A DNA stretch of 64,000 nucleotides from an uncultured Sulfitobacter sp. (GCA_947501805.1 CANMXJ010000014.1:1-64000), one strand, 5' to 3'; positions 26,588-36,101 are shown, counted from the stretch's first letter. Numbers and translations are program-made. The notes: a model not told the origin generated them from the letters alone.

Positions 26588-27340
26588 ATGACAACTGAAA
26601 CGCTTTCTAAAAACGCCAACCATGCTGCCACCGCTCCTGCCTTCTTATCGGTCTGGGATCTGGAAGCCTATTATGGCGAAAGCTACATCGTGCAGGGCAT
26701 CAGCTTTAACGTGCATGAAGGCGAAATCCTTGCGCTGCTGGGCCGCAACGGGGCGGGGAAAACCTCAACCTTGCGGGCGATTGCGCGGATGTCCTCACCC
26801 GAAGTGCATCACGGTGAGGTCTGGCTGGATCACCAGCCGTTGCACAAAATGAAATCGCATGAGGCGGCGCAGGCTGGTCTGGGCCTTGTGCCCGAAGACC
26901 GCAGCATCATCCCCGGCCTCACGGTTGAGGAAAACCTCAAGCTTGCCCAGATCGCGCCGCCCATCGGTTGGTCACTGGATCGTCTCTATGATCTGTTCCC
27001 GCGTCTGGGAGAGCGTAAATCACAAGAGGGCATCACCCTGTCCGGAGGTGAGCAGCAGATGCTTGCCATCGCGCGCGCACTGGCCCGCGACATCAAGGTG
27101 TTGTTGCTGGACGAGCCTTATGAAGGTCTGGCCCCGGTGATTGTCGACGAGATCGAAAAGACATTGAGCATCATCAAAGCTCAAGGGATCACAACGATTC
27201 TGGTTGAGCAGAACGCGGTGCGCGCGCTGAAACTGGCGGATCGCGCCGTGATCCTCGACACAGGCGGGATTGTGTTTGACGGCACCGCCCAAGAGGTGCT
27301 GGACAACGCGGAACTACGCGCGGAATACCTCGCCATCTAA
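26588..27340 (+). CDS. livF: ABC transporter ATP-binding protein (LivF)
   Basis: The 250-residue partner ATPase has Walker A GRNGAGKTS near residues 52-60, the family marker GLGLVPEDRSIIPGLTVEENL, signature LSGGEQQML and Walker B VLLLDEPYEGL. The PEDR form, instead of the usual PE(G/R)R, and a longer N-terminus of about 20 residues resemble copies used for non-classical substrates. It closes the livKHMGF operon. A folded intergenic element follows before the convergent ligase. Confidence 0.94.
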   Translation: MTTETLSKNANHAATAPAFLSVWDLEAYYGESYIVQGISFNVHEGEILALLGRNGAGKTSTLRAIARMSSPEVHHGEVWLDHQPLHKMKSHEAAQAGLGLVPEDRSIIPGLTVEENLKLAQIAPPIGWSLDRLYDLFPRLGERKSQEGITLSGGEQQMLAIARALARDIKVLLLDEPYEGLAPVIVDEIEKTLSIIKAQGITTILVEQNAVRALKLADRAVILDTGGIVFDGTAQEVLDNAELRAEYLAI

Positions 27341-27354
27341 AGGCATTGATGTGC

Positions 27355-27416
27355 GGCGGGCATCGGACTTTTTGAAAAAGTCCGATCGGAAAGTTTGAAA
27401 CTTTCCGATGCCTGCC
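27355..27416. repeat. Nested inverted-repeat element (three-way junction) between convergent genes
   Basis: Three stems can form. The outer one, GGCGGGC (27355-27361) with GCCTGCC (27410-27416), allows one G-U pair. The first inner hairpin is ATCGGACTTT/AAAGTCCGAT (27362-27371, 27377-27386) and the second is CGGAAAGTT/AACTTTCCG (27387-27395, 27399-27407). Nearly every base is paired, which is beyond a simple terminator. It lies between the livF and ligase stops and may stop transcription from both sides. The tidy layout also suggests a dispersed small repeat. Confidence 0.75.
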
Positions 27417-27417
27417 G

Positions 27418-28902
27418 TTACAGCATTTCCCTCAATTCGGTCTTGAGCACTTTGCCATAGTTGTTCTTTGGCAATTCACGCAGACGAATGTATGTCTTGG
27501 GCCGCTTGAACCGCGCGATATTCTCAAGACAGAGCGCATCCAGTGCAGCGTCGCTGGCACTGCCCACAACAAATGCTACAACCTCCTCGCCCCATTCTGC
27601 ATGTGCGCGTCCCACAACCGAGACCTCCTGTACCTTCGGATGGCTCAGCAACACCTCTTCTACCTCGCGCGGATAGACATTTGATCCGCCCGTGATGATG
27701 ACATCCTTGCTACGGTCCGTCAGCGTCAGATAGCCCGCATCATCCATCGACCCGATGTCCCCTGTCATCAACCAGCCGTCTTGCAACGCCTTTGCCGTGG
27801 CCTGCGCATTGCGCCAATATGCCGGCATGACAACGGGCCCGCGCACCCTGATTTCTCCCTGTTGGCCCGCAGGCAAGGCCACGCCATCCGGCCCGCCAAT
27901 CTGTACCTCGACAACTGATTGCGCGCGCCCGACGGACGCCAGCCGCGCTTGCCAGTCGGGATGATCCCGATCCATTACATCCTCCCGCGACAGGCTCGAG
28001 ACCGCCATCGGGCATTCCCCCTGCCCGTAAATCTGCACAAACACCGGGCCAAACCACTCTGACGCCTCAACAATGTCTGCCACATACATCGGCCCACCCC
28101 CATAGACGACAGTGCGCAGACCTTCCCCTCTTGATCTTGCTGCCTTTGCCCCTTCGGTCAGGCGCTTGACCATGGTTGGCGCTGCAAACATGTGAACGCG
28201 CCCGAAATGAGCAGCCAGTTCCAGAATTTCCCCCGCGTCAAATCCGGCTGAGGCCGGACAAACATGACGCGCACCCGCACGCACATGCATGACATTGTAA
28301 AGCCCCGCACCATGGCTAAGCGGCGCTGCATACAGCGCGGTATCCTCTGCACTGACGTGATCCACATCCACGCTGTAACTCAGCGCCATTGCCATCAACA
28401 TGCCATGGGTGATCATCACCCCCTTGGGCTGACCCGTGGTGCCGGAGGTGTAAAAGAGCCATGCCAGATCATCCGCGCTACGCGCTATCGGGGCGGTGTC
28501 AAATATCCGGTCTGTTTCAACCTCGCACAAATCAACCACCTGTGCCGTTACAGGAATCTCTTTCAAAGAATGCCCCAGAACCGCATCCGTAAAAACCAAT
28601 TTAGCCTGCGCATTTTCAAGGATGAACGCCACCTCGCGACCATGAAGTTTCGCGTTGATCGGCACCACAGCCGCGCCTGCCATCCAGATGCCATAGAGCG
28701 CCACCAAATATTCCGGCGTGTTCGTTAGAAAAATCGCGACCCGGTCGCCGGACCGGACATCTTTTGTAACCAACCATCCCGCAATGGCGCGGGCGCGCGC
28801 CTCAAAGCCTGCATAATCCGCTACCTGCGTTGTGCCGCGAAACAAAGCGGGCCGCGTCGGCGTATGTGCAGCAGTCCGGATCAGCCAATGGGAAAGGTTC
28901 AT
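27418..28902 (-). CDS. AMP-dependent acyl-CoA synthetase/ligase
   Basis: This 494-residue class I adenylate-forming enzyme has the P-loop YTSGTTGQPKGVM (about 165-177), the A5 motif QIYGQGECPM, the A7 motif GWLMTGDIG and the hinge DRSKDVIITGGSNVYP, and ends with the catalytic lysine region NYGKVLKTELREML. It activates a carboxylic acid as acyl-AMP and transfers it to CoA. Size and motifs fit fatty- or aryl-acid ligases, but the substrate is not readable. It converges on the livKHMGF operon, and an ScfR acyl-CoA regulator lies beyond that, so activation of an acid taken up by the transporter is a fair guess, not a demonstration. Confidence 0.88.
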   Translation of the reverse strand: MNLSHWLIRTAAHTPTRPALFRGTTQVADYAGFEARARAIAGWLVTKDVRSGDRVAIFLTNTPEYLVALYGIWMAGAAVVPINAKLHGREVAFILENAQAKLVFTDAVLGHSLKEIPVTAQVVDLCEVETDRIFDTAPIARSADDLAWLFYTSGTTGQPKGVMITHGMLMAMALSYSVDVDHVSAEDTALYAAPLSHGAGLYNVMHVRAGARHVCPASAGFDAGEILELAAHFGRVHMFAAPTMVKRLTEGAKAARSRGEGLRTVVYGGGPMYVADIVEASEWFGPVFVQIYGQGECPMAVSSLSREDVMDRDHPDWQARLASVGRAQSVVEVQIGGPDGVALPAGQQGEIRVRGPVVMPAYWRNAQATAKALQDGWLMTGDIGSMDDAGYLTLTDRSKDVIITGGSNVYPREVEEVLLSHPKVQEVSVVGRAHAEWGEEVVAFVVGSASDAALDALCLENIARFKRPKTYIRLRELPKNNYGKVLKTELREML

Positions 28903-29046
28903 GTTCGTTCTCCTTGAAACCCTAACATGCAGGTCCGATCTTGGACTGACAACTGGCGGCTTTTCACCGACCAGCCCTTAGCCTATAAGACGTCAAAACG
29001 TTACGGCAGGATGCATTGCCGGACATAGGGATACGTCGAGGATTTT

Positions 29047-29553
29047 ATGACAAAAAACACCCATGATGCGGATGTGGCTTTCATTAAGGCACTGGCCGAG
29101 CTTCTGAACGAGAACGATCTGACGGAGTTGCAGGTCAAACGCGACTACGCAGAAGATGACAGCCTGAACGTGCGTGTCAGCCGTAAACCTCCTCAACAGA
29201 TCATGGCCGCACCGGGCCAGCAAATACAGGCTGCACCGCTGGCCGCTGCGGCACCGGTTGCCGCCGCTCCTGCACCGGCTGCATCTGGCGCAGACACCCC
29301 CGTCGATCCGGCGAGCCATCCAGGGGCCGTGACATCACCAATGGTAGGCACCGTCTACATGCAGCCGGAACCCGAAGCGCCTGCATTCATTACGGTTGGT
29401 GCCTCGGTGGCCGAGGGCGATACGATCCTGATCGTTGAAGCTATGAAAACAATGAACCACATTCCCGCCCCCCGCGCCGGTACGATCAAGCGCATAATGG
29501 TCGGCGACGGGGATGCGGTCGAGTTTGGCGCCCCCCTCGTCATCATTGAATAA
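29047..29553 (+). CDS. accB: Biotin carboxyl carrier protein of acetyl-CoA carboxylase
   Basis: AccB carries the biotin that shuttles CO2 between AccC and the carboxyltransferase. The 168-residue protein has an N-terminal helical part (about 8-45), an Ala/Pro-rich linker (about 55-90) and a biotinyl domain. Biotin attaches to Lys134 in the canonical EAMKTMN, and the thumb segment [12 protein letters not shown] lies before it. It is followed after 10 bases by accC, as in most proteobacteria. It diverges from the acyl-CoA ligase, with about 140 bases for promoters. Confidence 0.97.
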   Translation: MTKNTHDADVAFIKALAELLNENDLTELQVKRDYAEDDSLNVRVSRKPPQQIMAAPGQQIQAAPLAAAAPVAAAPAPAASGADTPVDPASHPGAVTSPMVGTVYMQPEPEAPAFITVGASVAEGDTILIVEAMKTMNHIPAPRAGTIKRIMVGDGDAVEFGAPLVIIE

Positions 29554-29563
29554 GGGGCTGACA

Positions 29564-30916
29564 ATGTTCAAGAAAATCCTTGTCGCCAACCGTGGTGAAA
29601 TCGCCCTGCGCGTCATCCGTGCGGCGCGTGAAATGGGTATTGCCTCTGTAGCGGTGCATTCCACTGCTGACAGTGACGCCATGCATGTGCGCATGGCGGA
29701 CGAGTCGGTTTGCGTTGGTCCGCCTTCGTCCACACAATCCTATCTGTCCATCCCTGCAATCATCGCGGCGGCCGAGATCACGGGCGCAGAGGCAATCCAT
29801 CCCGGCTACGGGTTCCTGTCCGAAAACGCGAATTTCGTGCAGGTGGTACAGGATCACGGGCTGACTTTTATCGGCCCGACTGCGGAACATATCCGCGTCA
29901 TGGGTGACAAGATTACCGCAAAAGACACCATGAAAAAACTTGGTGTTCCTTGTGTGCCCGGCTCTGCCGGTGGTGTTGCAACGCTTGAAGACGCTAAAGC
30001 CCTTGGCAAGGAAATGGGATATCCCGTTATCATCAAAGCCACGGCAGGCGGCGGCGGCAAGGGCATGAAAGTTGCCCAATCTGCCAAGGAAATGGAACAG
30101 GCGTTTCAAACGGCCCGCGCCGAGGGCAAATCGAACTTTGGCAACGACGAAGTCTACATCGAGAAATATCTGACCACACCGCGCCACATCGAAATTCAGG
30201 TGTTTGGCGATGGTAAGGGGCGTGCTGTGCATCTGGGTGAACGGGATTGTTCGCTGCAACGCCGCCACCAGAAGGTATTCGAAGAGGCCCCCGGCCCTGC
30301 AATCAGCGCTGAAGAACGTGCCCGCATTGGCAAGGTCTGCGCGGATGCTATGGCCGATATCAACTACATCGGTGCCGGTACGATCGAGTTCCTCTATGAA
30401 AATGGCGAGTTTTATTTCATCGAGATGAACACGCGCTTGCAAGTCGAACACCCCGTGACCGAAGCAATCTTTGGCGTTGATCTGGTGCGCGAACAAATTC
30501 GTGTCGCCTCCGGCTTGGACATGTCCTTTGTTCAGGAAGACCTGCACATCAACGGCCACTCTATCGAAGTGCGCATCAACGCCGAAAAACTGCCGAACTT
30601 TACGCCCTGTCCGGGCCGGATCACGCAATATCATGCCCCCGGTGGCCTTGGTGTACGTATGGATTCCGCACTTTATGACGGGTATTCAATCCCGCCTTTC
30701 TACGACAGCCTTATTGGCAAGCTGATTGTGCACGGCCGCGACCGTCCCGAAGCGCTTGCGCGTCTCAACCGCGCCTTGGGCGAATTGATTGTGGACGGCG
30801 TAGATACGACGGTCCCGCTCTTTCACCAGTTGTTGCAGGAAGAAGCGATTCACACCGGTGACTACAACATTCACTGGTTGGAGCATTGGTTGGAAACCCG
30901 CTTTGGGGATGCCTGA
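29564..30916 (+). CDS. accC: Biotin carboxylase subunit of acetyl-CoA carboxylase
   Basis: The start at 29564 ([19 protein letters not shown]) matches the family; the longer upstream frame overlaps accB and is rejected. The 450-residue ATP-grasp enzyme carboxylates biotin on AccB. Its glycine loop [11 protein letters not shown] lies near residue 160, the catalytic [10 protein letters not shown] near 292-301, and [13 protein letters not shown] near 78-90. Length equals the E. coli protein. Together with accB it supplies malonyl-CoA for the fab genes at the left of this window. Confidence 0.97.
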   Translation: MFKKILVANRGEIALRVIRAAREMGIASVAVHSTADSDAMHVRMADESVCVGPPSSTQSYLSIPAIIAAAEITGAEAIHPGYGFLSENANFVQVVQDHGLTFIGPTAEHIRVMGDKITAKDTMKKLGVPCVPGSAGGVATLEDAKALGKEMGYPVIIKATAGGGGKGMKVAQSAKEMEQAFQTARAEGKSNFGNDEVYIEKYLTTPRHIEIQVFGDGKGRAVHLGERDCSLQRRHQKVFEEAPGPAISAEERARIGKVCADAMADINYIGAGTIEFLYENGEFYFIEMNTRLQVEHPVTEAIFGVDLVREQIRVASGLDMSFVQEDLHINGHSIEVRINAEKLPNFTPCPGRITQYHAPGGLGVRMDSALYDGYSIPPFYDSLIGKLIVHGRDRPEALARLNRALGELIVDGVDTTVPLFHQLLQEEAIHTGDYNIHWLEHWLETRFGDA

Positions 30917-30922
30917 ACGGCG

Positions 30923-31558
30923 ATGTCCGATCTGACACCAGAGGTGCTGCTGCAAGGCTACGCTATCGGTATTTTTCCGATGGCAGAATCGCGCACTGAC
31001 ACAGAGATCTTCTGGGTAGACCCCGAACGGCGGGGCGTGATGCCGTTAGACAGCTTTCACATATCGCGTTCCTTGGCGCGCGCAATGCGGCGTACAACGT
31101 TCGAGGTGCGCGTCGATGATGACTTTGACGCTGTTGTGGCAGCCTGTGCGGACCGCGCCGATACCTGGATTAACGAAGAGATCGCCTCGCTTTATGCTGC
31201 GCTCCACACCAAAGGGTGCGCCCATTCCGTCGAAATATGGGACAACGAGACGTTGGTTGGCGGTGTTTACGGCGTTACGCTTGGTGCGGCATTCTTTGGG
31301 GAAAGTATGTTCTCACGGCGCAGGGATGCTTCCAAGATGGCGCTTGCGGCTTTGGTTGATCGACTGAAATCTGCGGGTTTCAAACTGTTCGACACACAGT
31401 TTCTAACCGAACATCTTGCTTCACTTGGTGCTGTTGAAATCACCCGGCGTGTTTATCATGCGCAGCTGGATCACGCCAAAATGCAGAAGGCGGACTTCAC
31501 CGCAGCAGAGGTTATCCCGCTGCGTCAGGTTGTGCAGCGGATGACCCAGACGTCGTAG
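30923..31558 (+). CDS. aat: Leucyl/phenylalanyl-tRNA-protein transferase
   Basis: Aat adds Leu or Phe to proteins with N-terminal Lys or Arg and so marks them for ClpS/ClpAP degradation (N-end rule). The 211-residue protein contains the family pattern: YAIGIFPMAESR near residue 13, FWVDPERRGVMPLD, WINEEIASLYAALH, VYGVTLGAAFFGESMFSRR and FDTQFLTEHLASLGA. It follows accC by six bases, so it is likely in the same transcript. Its last 34 bases overlap the convergent DUF2155 gene. Confidence 0.95.
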   Translation: MSDLTPEVLLQGYAIGIFPMAESRTDTEIFWVDPERRGVMPLDSFHISRSLARAMRRTTFEVRVDDDFDAVVAACADRADTWINEEIASLYAALHTKGCAHSVEIWDNETLVGGVYGVTLGAAFFGESMFSRRRDASKMALAALVDRLKSAGFKLFDTQFLTEHLASLGAVEITRRVYHAQLDHAKMQKADFTAAEVIPLRQVVQRMTQTS

Positions 31559-31908
31559 CGTTGATGCTCAAGGGCCGACAACGCCGGTGCGGACGCGATC
31601 ATCCAGCCTGAAAACAACACACCTTCACGGCCCCGCTCGGAAATCTCAAGCGCTGCGTAGGCGTTACCGGACGGATTGCCCGCCGGATAACGGCAATCGT
31701 TCATAACAATCTGCAAACTGCCCAGATTGCGCAACTCACCAGATCGTATTTCGATATCAACGGTCTGTCCTGATGTCTTGTCCAACGCGCGCAGAACACC
31801 GCCAGACGCGCTTGTCACCTGCTGCGCCAAGGCGGCAGATGATGCAAAAAACGCCCCTGCGACCAACGACTTCCGGACTGCTTTAATCACCGATGACACG
31901 CGGATCAT
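31525..31908 (-). CDS. DUF2155 secreted protein
   Basis: From the ATG at 31908 the product has 127 residues with a Sec signal peptide (about 1-28, ending AALAQ). The mature domain contains GGVLRALDKTSGQTVDIEI, NDCRYPAGNPSGNAYAALEI and GWMIASAPALSALEHQRYDVW, all typical of DUF2155. Two Cys residues (in NDCRYP and VIRCTT) may pair. Function is unknown, but the gene commonly sits next to the NDUFA12 gene, and here they overlap as TGATG, meaning strict translational coupling. It overlaps the aat 3' end in antisense by 34 bases. Confidence 0.9.
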   Translation of the reverse strand: MIRVSSVIKAVRKSLVAGAFFASSAALAQQVTSASGGVLRALDKTSGQTVDIEIRSGELRNLGSLQIVMNDCRYPAGNPSGNAYAALEISERGREGVLFSGWMIASAPALSALEHQRYDVWVIRCTT

Positions 31909-32291
31909 CACTCCGGTGTCCACGCCTCGTAGTCGGAGCGATCTTTGGGGATATCCTTGCGGATCGAACCGGCGGGCGCATAGGCAAGCATCGTGCCGGT
32001 CAGGTTTTCGACATGGGGTTTTTGCCACGGCTTTTGCACCAAAGGCTTTTCCGATGGCGTTTCGTCCCAGGTGCGGTGCAACCACCCATGCCACTCTGGG
32101 CTGACGCGGCTCGCTTCCATATCACCATTGAACATGACCCAGCGTTTGGAATCATCGCTATTGCGGAAATAGGTGTTGCCCTGATCGTCCTCCCCCACTT
32201 TTTCACCCTTACGCCAGGTGAAAAACTGCGTGTTCAACGTTGCGCGGTCCCACCACGTCAATGCCCGGAAGATTGTGTTCAGAATGCCCAT
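31908..32291 (-). CDS. NADH:ubiquinone oxidoreductase accessory subunit NDUFA12 family
   Basis: The start at 32291 (MGILNTIFRALTWWDRAT) is chosen by homology; the earlier open frame is not conserved in character. The 127-residue protein shows the B17.2/NDUFA12 pattern: NTQFFTWRKGEKVGEDDQGN, YFRN, RRWVMF-like RWVMFNG, ASRVSPEWHGWLHRTWDE and the proline-rich KPWQKPHVENLTGT. This accessory subunit of complex I is found in alphaproteobacteria and mitochondria only, supporting the taxonomic call. The nuo operon is not in this window. Confidence 0.94.
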   Translation of the reverse strand: MGILNTIFRALTWWDRATLNTQFFTWRKGEKVGEDDQGNTYFRNSDDSKRWVMFNGDMEASRVSPEWHGWLHRTWDETPSEKPLVQKPWQKPHVENLTGTMLAYAPAGSIRKDIPKDRSDYEAWTPE

Positions 32292-32475
32292 GTTTTTCTC
32301 CGCTTGCGCCTTGGCGTGGTTATGCACCAGTGCGTGCGCCGCGTCCAGCCATGCTGAGCCCCGCACGGGTGTTGCGGCAAAGACTCGACGCCACACCAAG
32401 CATGGGGACGGATTTGCAATTCTGTTGGCGCAAAACCGCCAGCAGGTTAATATTTCCAAAACGGAGACAGTCGCT

Positions 32476-34242
32476 ATGGCCAAGAAACCCGCGAAACCAA
32501 CGCATGTTGCTGAATGTCATGGCGTAAAGGTTCCCGACAGCCCCTTACTTACCCCTACACGTATCGAACGTATCAATGGCGCACGTTATGAGGGTCAGGA
32601 AATCGCCGGTGCGCTGGAAGTTGTGCAGGCAGGCGACAAAGTCTTGGAACTTGGTGCGGGTATCGGTCTGGTCGGTGCGATTGTTGCCAAAAATGCCAAG
32701 CCCGCCAAAGTCGTGTCATTTGAGGCAAATCCGGGCCTGATCGAACACATCACGGCATTGTACAAGCTGAACCGCCTCAGTACCAAAATCGAAGTGCGCA
32801 ACGAAGTGTTGATCAGCGCACCAGATGCGCCCGAAACCATGCCGTTTCACATCCGCAATTCCTATCTTGGATCTTCCCTGATTGATTCTGACAGCCGCGC
32901 AACTACCCGCGTTGATGTGCCAACAGCTGCTTATGCGAAGGTTCACAAGGACTTGGCCCCCGATGTTCTGTTGATGGACATCGAAGGAGGGGAACTCGAC
33001 TTCTTGCGTCACGCCTCCTTGGAAGGGGTGCGTGCAATTGTCATCGAATTCCATCCCGAAGCTTACGGCATTGAAGGCATGAAGGAATGTAAATCGATAC
33101 TGGAACGTGCCGGTTTTGCCAAAGTGCCGGGGCATTGCACGCGCCATGTCTGGACCTGCACCTATGACGAGGGATTGCAGCCGCCCGTGCCGACAGCTGG
33201 CTGGACCCGTCAAATCGAAACGCTCAACGATGCGGTTGTTGTACCACCTACCGAGCAGAACTTTGTTCAAAAGGCGGGCATCCTGACCGCCGAGGGAGGG
33301 TATGCGTCAAGTGGCGCACTGTGGCGTAACGGGCGGGCATTGACGATCAAACCACCCCTTCCCGAAGGCGACATGCCCACTCGAAAAGGTACCTGGCTCT
33401 GGGGCGGGGTTCTGTGGATGCACTTTGGCCATTTTCTTGTGGAAAGCACGGCGCGTCTTTGGGCATTGGATCAGATCAAAGACAAAATCGACGGCATCCT
33501 GTTTATCCCCAAACGCCCGCGCAACGGCGACGAAGTGATCCAGTTCCAGCGCGATTTTATCTCTCTGATGGGTGTGGACGTCCCCATTGTATGTGCGGCC
33601 GCCCCCGAGCGGGTCGAAAAATTGATTGTTCCGGGTCAAGGATTTGGCCTTGGATCCATGATCTCGGGCACAGATGAGTTCCGCGCAACCTTTGCCAAGC
33701 GATTTGCAAAGGACGTAAAAGCCGACGGTTCTGACAAGCTCTATATCAGCCGCAGCAAACTGCCCGCGGGGCGTGGCAATCTGATTGGCGAAGCAGAGTT
33801 GGAGGCCAAGCTGAGCGCGGAAGGCTACACGATTTACCATCCCGAAAAACACGATATCCAACACCAGATTGCGACCTACAAAGCCGCGAAAAAGGTGATC
33901 GCAGCGGAAGGGTCCGCCCTGCACATGCTGGCTATGGTGGCGGACAAGAAAACCGACGTTGCTCTGATTGTGCGCCGCCCTTCCGGTGCTACCGCCAATC
34001 TGGAAACCCACCTGGAGGCCTTTACCGGCAAAGCCCCGAGCACGATGACGCAGCTGACCCGTTCCTGGAAGCCGCTTGGCCCCGCAAAACCGCGCAGCTG
34101 GATGGGAGAGCTGGACATGCCCGCGCTGCAATCCGCGCTGTCCACAGCTGGCTTCATTGGCAAGGGCGGCGCGCATTGGTCCTCTCTTGACCCCAAGGCC
34201 GTTCAGGAACGCCTCGGGGACAAATTCGAGGCGGTTGCTTAG
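32476..34242 (+). CDS. FkbM methyltransferase-GT61 glycosyltransferase fusion
   Basis: The ATG at 32476 (MAKKPAKPTHVAECHG) follows CGGAGAC. The 588-residue protein has two enzymes in one chain. Residues about 35-225 are a FkbM SAM-dependent methyltransferase: VLELGAGIGLVGAIVA (motif I), VVSFEANPGLIEH and LLMDIEGGELDFL. Residues about 270-540 match the DUF563/GT61 fold: GGVLWMHFGHFLVESTARLW, LYISRSKLPAGRGN and the C-terminal KVIAAEGSALHMLAMV. Such fusions would both transfer a sugar and methylate it, which suggests surface polysaccharide or lipid decoration. No signal peptide is seen, so it acts in the cytoplasm. It stands alone, not in a polysaccharide cluster. Confidence 0.82.
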   Translation: MAKKPAKPTHVAECHGVKVPDSPLLTPTRIERINGARYEGQEIAGALEVVQAGDKVLELGAGIGLVGAIVAKNAKPAKVVSFEANPGLIEHITALYKLNRLSTKIEVRNEVLISAPDAPETMPFHIRNSYLGSSLIDSDSRATTRVDVPTAAYAKVHKDLAPDVLLMDIEGGELDFLRHASLEGVRAIVIEFHPEAYGIEGMKECKSILERAGFAKVPGHCTRHVWTCTYDEGLQPPVPTAGWTRQIETLNDAVVVPPTEQNFVQKAGILTAEGGYASSGALWRNGRALTIKPPLPEGDMPTRKGTWLWGGVLWMHFGHFLVESTARLWALDQIKDKIDGILFIPKRPRNGDEVIQFQRDFISLMGVDVPIVCAAAPERVEKLIVPGQGFGLGSMISGTDEFRATFAKRFAKDVKADGSDKLYISRSKLPAGRGNLIGEAELEAKLSAEGYTIYHPEKHDIQHQIATYKAAKKVIAAEGSALHMLAMVADKKTDVALIVRRPSGATANLETHLEAFTGKAPSTMTQLTRSWKPLGPAKPRSWMGELDMPALQSALSTAGFIGKGGAHWSSLDPKAVQERLGDKFEAVA

Positions 34243-34601
34243 GTCGGCAACAACGCTGTCACTTCGATTTCAATACGGTACTTGGGGTCGATAAGACCAC
34301 ACTCGATCATGGTTGCGGCAGGCGGGTTTGCGCCAAAGGTCGCTGCAAGTGTCTCGAAACACGGCGCAAATTCGCTTTTGTCGGGCAACATATACGTGAC
34401 ACGCACCACATCCGCGAGGCTCGCTCCTGCTTCTTTCAGCGCGTTTTCGATCACCTCAAGCGCCGACTTGCACTGGCTGACCACATCGTCACCCTGCCCG
34501 ACGGTTCCCGCCACATGTACGAAACCGCCTGCAACCACGGCACGGCAATAGCCAAGTTTCGCTTCGAATTCACCGCCCGAATGGATTCGTTTGATTGTCA
34601 T
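34239..34601 (-). CDS. RidA family protein
   Basis: This 120-residue protein is a RidA/YjgF member: YCRAVVAGGFVHVAGTVGQ near the N-terminus, QCKSALEVIENALKEAGASL, RVTYMLPD and the C-terminal IECGLIDPKYRIEIEVTAL with a Glu in place near the usual catalytic site. The standard Arg that salt-bridges the imine carboxylate (at the position of E. coli Arg105) seems replaced in the MIECGLIDPKYRIEIE stretch, so it may belong to a Rid subgroup without deaminase activity. It overlaps the preceding gene's stop by four bases in convergent orientation. Confidence 0.85.
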   Translation of the reverse strand: MTIKRIHSGGEFEAKLGYCRAVVAGGFVHVAGTVGQGDDVVSQCKSALEVIENALKEAGASLADVVRVTYMLPDKSEFAPCFETLAATFGANPPAATMIECGLIDPKYRIEIEVTALLPT

Positions 34602-34652
34602 TTTTCATATCCTTGTTGGAAGGGTCAGCATGTCAGCCCTGTACCCTGTCTA

Positions 34653-34681
34653 CGAAAAAGGGCGCATCCAAGGATACGCCC
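34653..34681 (-). terminator. Terminator of clpX
   Basis: Read on the minus strand, GGGCGTATCC pairs with GGATGCGCCC (one G-T wobble) and TTTTT follows. It sits about 25 bases beyond the clpX stop. Confidence 0.85.
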
Positions 34682-34704
34682 GATTACACTGAGTGTTTTC
34701 CACC

Positions 34705-35979
34705 TTAGCCGGCTGTAGCAGGCTCTTTCTTGGGTTCACCGTGGATCATCAAAGGTGCGGCATCTGAATTGACCGCTTCTTCGTTCACCACAACTTCGGT
34801 GACTGTATCCAAACCGGGCAGATCAAACATCGTATCCAACAAGATATCTTCGAGGATCGAGCGCAGACCACGTGCGCCGGTCTTACGTTCAATGGCACGT
34901 TTGGCAATTGCCGCAAGCGCATCTTCGGTGAAGGTCAGTTGCGTGTCTTCCAACTCGAACAGGCGCTGATATTGCTTCACAAGCGCGTTCTTTGGCTGCG
35001 TCAGAATGGTGATCAATGCGTCCTCGTCCAGATCTTCCAGCGTTGCCAGAACCGGCAGACGGCCGACAAATTCCGGGATCAGACCGAATTTCAACAAATC
35101 TTCCGGCTCCAGATCGGTAAAGACCTCGCCGATGCCGCGCGCATCCTGATCGCGCACATCCGCGCCAAAACCCATTGCGGAGCCCTTGCCACGTGCCGAG
35201 ATGATCTTGTCCAGACCGGCAAACGCTCCACCACAGATGAACAGGATGTTCGTGGTGTCCACTTGCAGGAATTCCTGCTGCGGATGTTTGCGCCCGCCTT
35301 GTGGCGGCACAGACGCAACCGTACCTTCCATCAGCTTCAAAAGCGCCTGCTGCACACCCTCGCCCGAAACGTCACGGGTGATCGACGGGTTTTCGGACTT
35401 GCGCGTGATTTTGTCGACTTCATCAATATAAACGATGCCGCGCTGCGCGCGTTCCACGTTATACTCGGACGCCTGCAACAGCTTGAGGATAATGTTTTCA
35501 ACATCTTCGCCCACATACCCCGCTTCAGTCAGCGTGGTGGCGTCCGCCATTGTGAACGGCACATCCAGAATCCGCGCAAGGGTTTGGGCCAGCAGTGTCT
35601 TACCGCAACCCGTCGGCCCCATCAGCAGGATGTTGGATTTCGCCAGTTCGATATCGCCGCCCTTCTGGGCGTGGTTCAGACGTTTGTAATGGTTATGCAC
35701 AGCTACGGACAAAACCCGCTTGGCCATCGCCTGACCAATCACGTAATCGTCCAGAACATCACAGATGTCCTTTGGCGTCGGCACACCATCGGTCGCCTTG
35801 AGGCCCGATGCTTTGGTCTCTTCGCGGATGATATCCATGCAAAGCTCAACACATTCATCACAGATGAACACGGTTGGTCCCGCGATTAGTTTGCGCACCT
35901 CATGCTGGCTTTTGCCGCAAAAGCTACAATACAGCGTGTTTTTGCTGTCACCCCCAGAAGTACCGGAATTATTAGCCAT
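34705..35979 (-). CDS. clpX: ATP-dependent Clp protease ATP-binding subunit ClpX
   Basis: ClpX unfolds tagged proteins and feeds them to ClpP. The 424-residue protein has the N-terminal zinc domain with Cys18, Cys21, Cys40 and Cys43, Walker A GPTGCGKT at 121-128, Walker [11 protein letters not shown] and the pore loop GYVGEDVE. The ClpP-docking loop reads MGF instead of IGF (SAMGFGADV), a mild variant. It follows clpP on the same strand by about 120 bases, enough for its own promoter. Confidence 0.98.
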   Translation of the reverse strand: MANNSGTSGGDSKNTLYCSFCGKSQHEVRKLIAGPTVFICDECVELCMDIIREETKASGLKATDGVPTPKDICDVLDDYVIGQAMAKRVLSVAVHNHYKRLNHAQKGGDIELAKSNILLMGPTGCGKTLLAQTLARILDVPFTMADATTLTEAGYVGEDVENIILKLLQASEYNVERAQRGIVYIDEVDKITRKSENPSITRDVSGEGVQQALLKLMEGTVASVPPQGGRKHPQQEFLQVDTTNILFICGGAFAGLDKIISARGKGSAMGFGADVRDQDARGIGEVFTDLEPEDLLKFGLIPEFVGRLPVLATLEDLDEDALITILTQPKNALVKQYQRLFELEDTQLTFTEDALAAIAKRAIERKTGARGLRSILEDILLDTMFDLPGLDTVTEVVVNEEAVNSDAAPLMIHGEPKKEPATAG

Positions 35980-36101
35980 GTCAGCCCTTTCAGGTCTGTC
36001 GTGAATTTTGCGCCAAATCGAAAGGCGCGGTCCTTGCCCGAAAATACTAGGGCAGTGCCGAAGGCGCTACAATCGCAAAATCGCAGCGCCATGCGACTTG
36101 T

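Noticed and set aside
34239..34601. Naming the RidA-family protein as RidA proper
   Set aside because: The C-terminal region around the expected catalytic arginine differs, so only the family name is given.
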